From contig MBPM02000056.1 of the NCBI GenBank assembly GCA_001695595.3, positions 483,605 to 547,604 of the forward strand: a stretch of DNA of 64,000 nucleotides, given 5' to 3'. The notes under the pieces were generated by a model, which saw nothing but the letters and a program-made list of their open reading frames with translations, was not told the DNA's origin and made no database searches. Shown in pieces: positions 57,401-64,000 of this stretch. The position numbers and the translations under genes are program-made. The number at the start of each line of letters is the position of its first letter. Within the stretch, counting starts at the first letter, position 1. Origin of the DNA: Plasmopara viticola. Lineage: Eukaryota; Oomycota; Peronosporomycetes; Peronosporales; Peronosporaceae.

Positions 57401-58700
57401 ACTAACAGTAGCAGCACATCATTGAATCGGCTTGATAAACCGAGCTAGGTCTTCATCTGTATTTTTCCTGAATAAAGGTCACAGCCCGGTCAACTCGATA
57501 CGGAGATCATCGCGTAACAATTGCGTCCTCAGCCAGATCTTTCTGATTGAAACATGCGGTTCTTACTAAGTATTGCCACTTGTTACGCTGGTACAAATGT
57601 TTTACATTTTGTCAGTCCTGGCCTGACAAGATACAGACAAATAGAGGACATAACGACGGCTCAAGTCATAGTGACCTTAGCTTGTTCTATCCTTGTGCCA
57701 CACCAAAATTTTATCCACTACGGAGATCACTTCTATTTTGTACTTTCATTAGCACAGAATCCAAGCTTACGGGCAAAGGCTGCATTTAAAATGGATACTT
57801 TAACACCGGCCTTAAGGAATGAGAAGGCCTATTTGTCATTAAAATTCTCATCTATTTTGAGTTTTTTAATCAACTAATCGGTGTGTGTATTCACAGGTCC
57901 AGCGTCATGGCGGTGTAAAAACGAGTGAAATTTGTCAGGAACTTGCAGCTTTGAAATCGCAGCACTACGACTATACGAAGATCAGCTTAAAATCGATCAG
58001 CTTCTTTTCCTTGCTAGTCTGTACCGATTTACGATACAGACATAGATGCAGATCGTTTTAGGGCTAAATGTAGCGACCTTCTGCAGACGATCACATTTTG
58101 AAATGGGAATAAGGTGCATCCCTTGTTCGATCTAACTTTTTTCTGCAGAATTTCACTCATAGTATAAACTACATAGACAAAGTATCAGATAGTAGTCGTG
58201 CACATCAAGACTAGTGCGCCTATATTGATCACGAGCGAGGTTGATATGGCAAGGACACTTTCATGAGACCCAATTTGCATACCACCGATGTTTAACAAAG
58301 ATTTTGTTTATTCGTATTCAACATGTACTGCTTTTCAAAAAAATGATGTTGTCTCTGTGTGATAAATAACTGCGCTTTGAAAGGGCGCAACATTGGGATG
58401 TGAGCAACTACAAGCCGAGTACATACTACGATCGCTATCTCTGGTGATTTTTATTTTTTTAAATGCTCTTTACCGGCTTGTTAAGGAATGTACGATAATT
58501 TTGGTGCTGTTGGCCATATAATCTTATTTGAAAACAAAATATTCATTTCGTGCTTTAGGCAGACATAAATAAATTAGGTGTAGCCTTTTTGCTAAATGGT
58601 CAATATAATTATCATAATACTTAAAGCCAACAGATTGTGATAGCCAGTCGCTGTAATTGCATTTACTGCTTTTAGTTATCCTTACAGTGCCTTAAACCTA
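54455..58700. other. Gene-poor stretch, probable gag/protease debris and one 107-codon frame
   Basis: Minus-strand frames at 56,388-56,200, 56,602-56,327 and 56,630-56,442 lie where gypsy gag or protease should be, but no zinc knuckle or DTG motif was found. A plus-strand frame at 57,554-57,877 has an ATG and starts MRFLLSIATCYAG, a weak secretion-signal-like start, but no RxLR or EER motif and no other support. Confidence 0.3.
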
Positions 58701-58755
58701 TAGGGTAGGTCGATAGAAAGCTAAATTGGCCAGTATTCATCTAAGCATCACCAGA

Positions 58756-59672
58756 ATGGTCAGGCGTCGCCACGCACGTGCTACCACTGAGGCTGCTACA
58801 CCATACCAGTCAACTCCGAGAAAACTTCACGGCGCTATCTTCACATCTCCACTCTCATGTTCAATTTGCGTTGATATTCTGCCAAACTTTCTCGTGATTG
58901 TTGTAGCTTTCACTGCCGTTTGGTTCGAACTTGCCACCAGCGCATTTTACTCGCATTCCTCGCAGCTTCAGATTTCTCTCAAGCGCTCTTTCATCATTTG
59001 GATTTGTTTGGCTGTGCGAACTCAGCTCGCAGATTTCATTTCTCCGCCCCAGCTATTGCGCCGGCGTCAATCACTTTGGACAGAAGCAACTCGCCACGCT
59101 CGAGCACTATTCGCTAATATTGCGGCCAATTTACTGGGAACGACAATTATCCGCCCAGTATTGGTGCTGCGCCGCAATTTGAAGAGACAATAAGACTTGT
59201 GATACCTCTTTACTTTCTGGTTGAAATGGTGATCGATGGTCTTCGCTTCCCATTGCCGCTGCTGAAGGCGATTGTAGGGCTTAGTGTTAGCTGGCTAAAG
59301 GCTATCACAATTTCTAAGCTGGTAATGGATTGGCAATCCGACACAAACGCGCATCCATTTGGGTTCCTCGCGATTTCCACCGCCAATTTATACGCTAGCA
59401 GCTTAGTGCTGCGATATTTGATAAACTACACTCGGACAAATCGCCTCGTGGATTTTTCTGTGGGCACATTTGGATTCATTGTGCAGATTGTTGGAACGAG
59501 TGCTATTGTTGGTATTATAGCCCACCTTGCTAACAATTTCCACTCAGATGAAGAGCGAATTCTGGAGGCGCGGTTCCTATACTTCTGTGTGGCATGCTTT
59601 GCACTTGATAAGTACTGGAAGAAGGCGGTTAGAGAGCTTTTGCTGGTGGGCTTATCATTTCAAACTAAATAG
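58756..59672 (+). pseudogene. Polytopic membrane protein with broken frame
   Basis: The N-terminal frame starts at the ATG at 58,756 (MVRRRHARATTEAATPY), has a hydrophobic helix near ILPNFLVIVVAFTAV and runs to 59,193. The C-terminal frame is one base off; it can be read from about 59,157 and is open to 59,672, with three or four hydrophobic helices (IPLYFLVEMVIDGLRFPLPL, HPFGFLAISTANLYASSLVL, FSVGTFGFIVQIVGTSAIVG, LYFCVACFALDKYW). The middle also reads well in a third frame (around ATLEHYSLILRPIYW), so at least one, perhaps two or more, frame breaks or short introns are present. The FPxxLxKA...WLKAI pattern loosely recalls TRIC cation channels; that is a weak guess. Confidence 0.45.
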
Positions 59673-60282
59673 AGAAATTAATTCGACGTGTTGTCAAGAA
59701 TCAGTAGGATTCTTTTCTTTGATCTAAATTGTCCCGAAGCACGGGCTGTCGGTAACACTTTTGGTCTACAGTAATATTTATTTACTCAATTAGCACTGAA
59801 CGGTAGATGATAGGCCGTAAAATATATTATAAGTAGTATTAGACAGAGGAAACAGAATTCGGCTATTAAAAAGTAGAGTAAAACAATACCTCCAGTCAAA
59901 AATGGACTTTAAATTAAAAATACTTAGTAGTCTACATGCTCGGAAAAATAGTAGGAGCTATATTACCATAGTATCTCGATTGCTGTATACATGGTGTAAT
60001 CGTACTACAATCGTACTCTTGCGTTGAGCTCAATCTTTGATTTTTGAAATATCGACCACAAATTTGGCACAGGTTTTACAAGTCTTTGATAAACGTGGTA
60101 TGGATCCAAAATATCCACGTGACTTTTCTAGAAGGCTTCTACGCAAACTTAAATTACCAAAACAATAAGCAAAGTAGCTCAAAACTTGAGCAAAAATTTG
60201 CCAAAATAACATTTTTTTAATAAAACTGAAATCGACATAACAAATGATCACCGCCTTCCAATAAGTCCATTCACTAACTTTT
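59673..60282. other. AT-rich spacer
   Basis: No gene or repeat recognised between the membrane protein locus and the LINE. Confidence 0.4.
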
Positions 60283-61416
60283 CGAATTCCCTAATGTAAT
60301 GTAATGTATTACGTTATCGCGTTGCCAAGGTATGCACGTGCTAGGCTCAGTCTGGCTAGTCCACGGCATAGAGTGGTGTCCGCATACGTCGAGTCTCGTT
60401 CGGCGGGCAGTGCATCCAGCACCGAGGTCGCATGGGTCTTCCATTTCTTTCAATCTTGTGCAAGGGTACGTACCACTTCGAGGTCTTGTGCTGTCCGGAG
60501 TCGAAAGCCGGGGCCACGGGAAACAAGATTGTGGTCGAATTTGAGGGGAGCGTGGTGCGGGGACGTCCGCGCCATTTTGCTGCGGTGGAGAAGAAGTAGG
60601 CACGCATCTGGAGGTTAGCTGGAATGTCGGGATTGCGGCGAAGTACATGGCCAAACAGGCGCCAGCGAGCTTGTGTCAGTCGTAGTCTCAGCGGCCGCTC
60701 ATCACAGAGGTCGTAGAGTCTTGCATTCGAAATGGGTCGGGGGTAGCGATAGCCAAGAGCGTAGCGAAGCTGGCGGCGATGGAAACTCTCGAGGCCGTGG
60801 AGCTCTGACTTGGTCAGAGCCCAGTTGTACAGCAGAATCGGTAGAACGTAGGTGTTGTACAATCGAATGCGTGTCTTGGGTGAGATGAACGTGGGGCGGA
60901 GCTAGACGGACCAGAGGCGGTGGAGCGCGAGGGTGGCCAGGGACTTGCGTCGGGATAGATCTTTAATATCGCCGAAGAGTGTTCCGAGCTTCTTAGTGTG
61001 GTGCCAGGTTTCTTCTCGGGATCGGGCGTGTCGAGTGGCGCCCGACGGGTTGCAGTGGCGGCGGATTTCGGTGACTTCGGTCTTGGCTTCGTTTTTTTTA
61101 GGGTTAGAAGGAAGTCATCAATGCGGTGCTCACCTCTATCGTAAATCTTGGTTTCTCGGAGGCCAAGGATATCGACGCGGTAGCGCCGGAGATCTTCGGA
61201 GAGTGTTTCGTGCTTCTTGCGCTTCGAACCTAGAGAATTCACATTAAAGGAGTGGAAGGGGGTTTGGCCTGGTGCTGGAGACCGTCGCGTCGAGGGTGAG
61301 ACTCGTTAGAGACCTGCAGATGCCCGAGAGCACCTGCCCGAAGCGCGCGAGCATTAAGCCCCCGCGCTTGGAAGGAGGGCGTCACCCCAACCTTTTCCGA
61401 AAACGAATTCCCTAAT
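60283..61416 (-). mobile_element. Internally deleted LINE with 13-bp TSD
   Basis: A non-LTR retrotransposon of about 1.1 kb on the minus strand (60,296-61,403), flanked by the direct repeat CGAATTCCCTAAT (60,283-60,295 and 61,404-61,416). At the 5' side, about 61,242-61,100 encodes the start of an endonuclease-like domain (NSLGSKRKKHETLSEDLRRY, then DILGLRETKI). The 3' frame at 60,862-60,356 encodes the end of a LINE reverse transcriptase ORF (YVLPILLYNWALTKSEL, FHRRQLRYALGYRYP, RWRLFGHVLRR). The catalytic RT core is missing. The 3' tail is a TAATACATTACATTACATTA repeat instead of poly(A). Confidence 0.87.
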
Positions 61417-64000
61417 AGCAAGTTTTAAGTTTTCACCAATATTTAATCCGAAAAGCTATTAAAATGAAGCAGATTAACTAAAATAAGTAAGCTTACATGT
61501 GCCGTCCAGTAATTAAATCCTTTATTTGATGGGAGATCAATCTAAAGACAAACAAATCTAGATACTTCGAAGATATATAGGTGGCGTATAGGTCAAAGTT
61601 TTTTGGTGGCAAAATTCTCCGTGAATGTAAATACATACAGCATGTATATGATGCGGCAAGTAAAGGGGGCAGTGATTACAAGACCAAAAAGAGCAATATT
61701 GAATATGCTTCTCAGCTAGCTTGAGGAACTGTTGCACGGATTTCTTTACTTGACAAAAAATATGAGTATGCAGTGCAAATAAAAACAGTGCCGCTGAGCG
61801 AGCGAAACTCTACTATATATAATTCTGCTTATGTTATAAGCAAAACAAAACGTAAGATAATACGTAAAAAAGATCCTCTATTTGTCTCCACGACTTACGT
61901 CATTATTTGATCGAGCCGTATCAGCCTATATATAACTGACCACTTACCTCTAATAGATCGAATAATCTCAGTGCTGAACTGTCAATAAAAATGGACCAAG
62001 AAATGCTGCTCGGAGTAGTCTGATGGAGTTTGCAATGAATGTCAACTTATATGCGCTTTGATATTACCGACATATCATCGCCACGATCTACTCGAACCAA
62101 CAAAATCTTTGAAAACTGAAATCAGGGTTCCGCTGTACGTATATAAACGATTTAAAGACTGCGACCGTTTCGGGGCTGTAATTTGTTTTAAACGTAATTC
62201 AACCAGCATTTGTCTTGTGGTGGAAAGGCTCTTAGTACAATTATCGAGGATAGACACACTTTTGAGCTAAGCATGTAGTAAAAGAATAGTATTCTATATC
62301 AAAATAACACTTGTAAGAAATAGCATATGTTTAAGACATCTTTGTGCTCAAATTTGAAGGAAGAAAGTAGCACCTTTATAATTGGCAATCAGTAGCTTGT
62401 GATAAAGCTGCTCATTTCCAATTTAAAATATCTCACAAATCCGTCCACAATCTGTACCGCATCCGTTTCACCAATGCTTCGATTCTATATAAGCAGTAGT
62501 CATTAGAAAAAGGTAAATTTTAAGCAGATAGAAATTTCCCAAATACCATACCAAATTGTTAAGCTCCAAACCTATGCCAAACCTATGGTGCAACTGAGCT
62601 CATACCTCTTTACATATTTTATTGCACGAAGGGATAAAGATTGCGTGTTAGAGTGACGGTCAGAAGTAGCATTGTCGCGAGGTAGATCCGACGTGTCAAT
62701 TACAATGTCCTTAATTTACAATAGGCTATCATTGCAAAACAGTCCAGACGCAAAATCTTTGCTTGAGAAAAGCTGAGCCAGTTAAGCCTACACTGAAGTC
62801 GAAGAAATACTTTCAATTTCAAAGGGAAGAAAACTCAAAGAGTATTATTCAGAAGCATAAAAGAGAGTTTGATCGTGTGGCTTTGCTTGCTTCAGCCGAA
62901 GCAGCGGATTTCTTTTTTGCTTTGGCTCGCTTAATTTAGTCGAACTAAACTCGAGCCAGCGGTCCACGCTCACCAATACTCGGAAGGTATAAATCTCTGA
63001 ACAGCATTCCGGAGGAGCGAGCCTATTTGTTGCGGCACAACCTTTATAAAGCAACTTTCATTGTCACTGCCTACATCCAAAAGCGTTGTATTTCAACCCT
63101 TCGGTCATTCATGAAAACATCCACCTAGACTCGATCACATAATCGAGAAAGTCAAGCTCACAATCCCCTCGCTTGCAGGCAAAAAAGACTATTAAATTTC
63201 TCATGACACAGTTGCATGGAAATGCTTACGTTTTTAACGAGACCACGCTGAGTAAGAGGACTTGAGTGCTGCAAGTGTATTCCACGACTTTGTCGATAGC
63301 ATTTCGCGGCTATAACTGCACATTGTACCCTGTTCAGCCCGCGTGCTTTGACTTTTTAGGTACGATAATAAAGGAAATACCGCAACTGCTTAGCTGAGCA
63401 TCTAGGAACGCGCTCGGTAAAGTCACAGCATATATTTCTAGCTCGTTCTTATATAAATTGGAAGTGAAACTCTGAAAAGCTGAATGTAACATCGTAACGT
63501 AAAAATTTAGCTTTGAAGCTAGAAATTAGTAGCTTGCGTGTAAGCTGCTAAATTTATTTACGGAGTACTCCACATTCCGTCCCGCATCGTCCTTACACAA
63601 TACTACGTTGTCTTCTTCGTGAAACCGTTACTATCTGAATAGGACAGTTTCTATTAGAAGAAAACAGTTTTGAGTCAAAGTAAACTATACAAACACCACA
63701 CCAAAAACATATTGATCATAGGACTTATAGATGTTAATACAATCTTTTGGTACAACTGAGTAATGACCACTCTTAATGTATTAGTTTACTATGTGAAGTG
63801 TAGGAGCACATGCATTTAAAAAGCAGGAGGAGCAAACGGAATATCGATTTTTGTATCGATCACTTTATCCAGCGGGTAGGGGTATCATCACAGTGGCAAA
63901 AAACAATTATGGTAGTGGTGGGGGATACGATTCATCAGATATGATGTCCGTTTAGTTGTGGTGGACTATCTTTGATTCCAAGTGATGGAGCCTCGTAGGT
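61417..64000. other. AT-rich intergenic, nothing recognised
   Basis: Many short frames on both strands without domains, starts or composition to support a gene. No repeat with the rest of the window was noticed. Confidence 0.4.

Noticed and set aside
57554..57877. Secreted RxLR-type effector
   Set aside because: The N-terminus is only weakly signal-like and there is no RxLR, EER or WY-like pattern.

Overview
The window looks like an AT-rich, repeat-loaded stretch of an oomycete nuclear genome (Phytophthora or downy-mildew type). The evidence is a set of intron-poor genes with oomycete character (a LisH-CTLH-WD40 protein, two START-like/FYVE-like paralogues, a mitochondrial GltD-type glutamate synthase subunit with an oomycete-style initiator), two decayed copies of a Crinkler (CRN) effector header, and decayed Ty3/gypsy and Ty1/copia fragments. 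Only about five protein genes look intact. They lie in two islands (0.3-6.5 kb and 42.6-44.2 kb) plus one gene at 34.2-35.4 kb. The rest is gene-poor and mostly made of old mobile DNA.

Layout. 0.3-4.1 kb: a WDR26/Gid7-like WD40 gene (+) converges on a gene (-) whose motifs resemble the RNA-ligase/nucleotidyltransferase superfamily. 5.0-6.5 kb: a 31-bp minisatellite and a START/FYVE-like gene (-). 6.6-20.6 kb: no intact gene; unidentified coding-like debris, a possible Fanzor/TnpB-like remnant near 16.3-16.6 kb, a diverged direct repeat at 14.6-15.5 kb and a 60-bp near-perfect hairpin at 18,841-18,900.

20.6-30.9 kb: the most notable feature, a decayed integrated polinton-like virus (PLV)/virophage-type element of about 10.3 kb with long inverted terminal repeats (about 0.65-0.75 kb). 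Between the repeats, on both strands and broken by frameshifts and stops, are traces of an adenain-like protease, a double-jelly-roll major capsid protein, a repetitive fibre-like protein, an FtsK/HerA-type packaging ATPase, a GIY-YIG-like domain and a jelly-roll minor capsid-like protein. I saw no DNA polymerase and no integrase.

30.9-33.8 kb: two direct-repeat copies of a broken CRN header, separated by a cluster of nested inverted repeats. 34.2-35.4 kb: the second START/FYVE-like paralogue (+). 38.4-39.5 kb: Ty3/gypsy RT/RNase H debris (-). 41.1-41.6 kb: leucine-rich-repeat-like debris. 41.8-45.2 kb: the GltD-type gene (-) flanked on both sides by inverted copies of a roughly 330-bp LINE-derived short element, each with its own target-site duplication. 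47.7-51.2 kb: Ty1/copia debris (+). 51.3 kb: a small intact reading frame. 53.3-54.5 kb: a second Ty3/gypsy remnant (-). 58.7-59.7 kb: a polytopic membrane protein locus whose frame is broken. 60.3-61.4 kb: an internally deleted LINE with a 13-bp target-site duplication, the likely parent family of the short elements. 61.4-64.0 kb: AT-rich DNA in which I recognise nothing.

The intact genes do not form a pathway. They are housekeeping or lineage-specific genes stranded among mobile DNA. All names rest on motif reading by eye; no database search was run.
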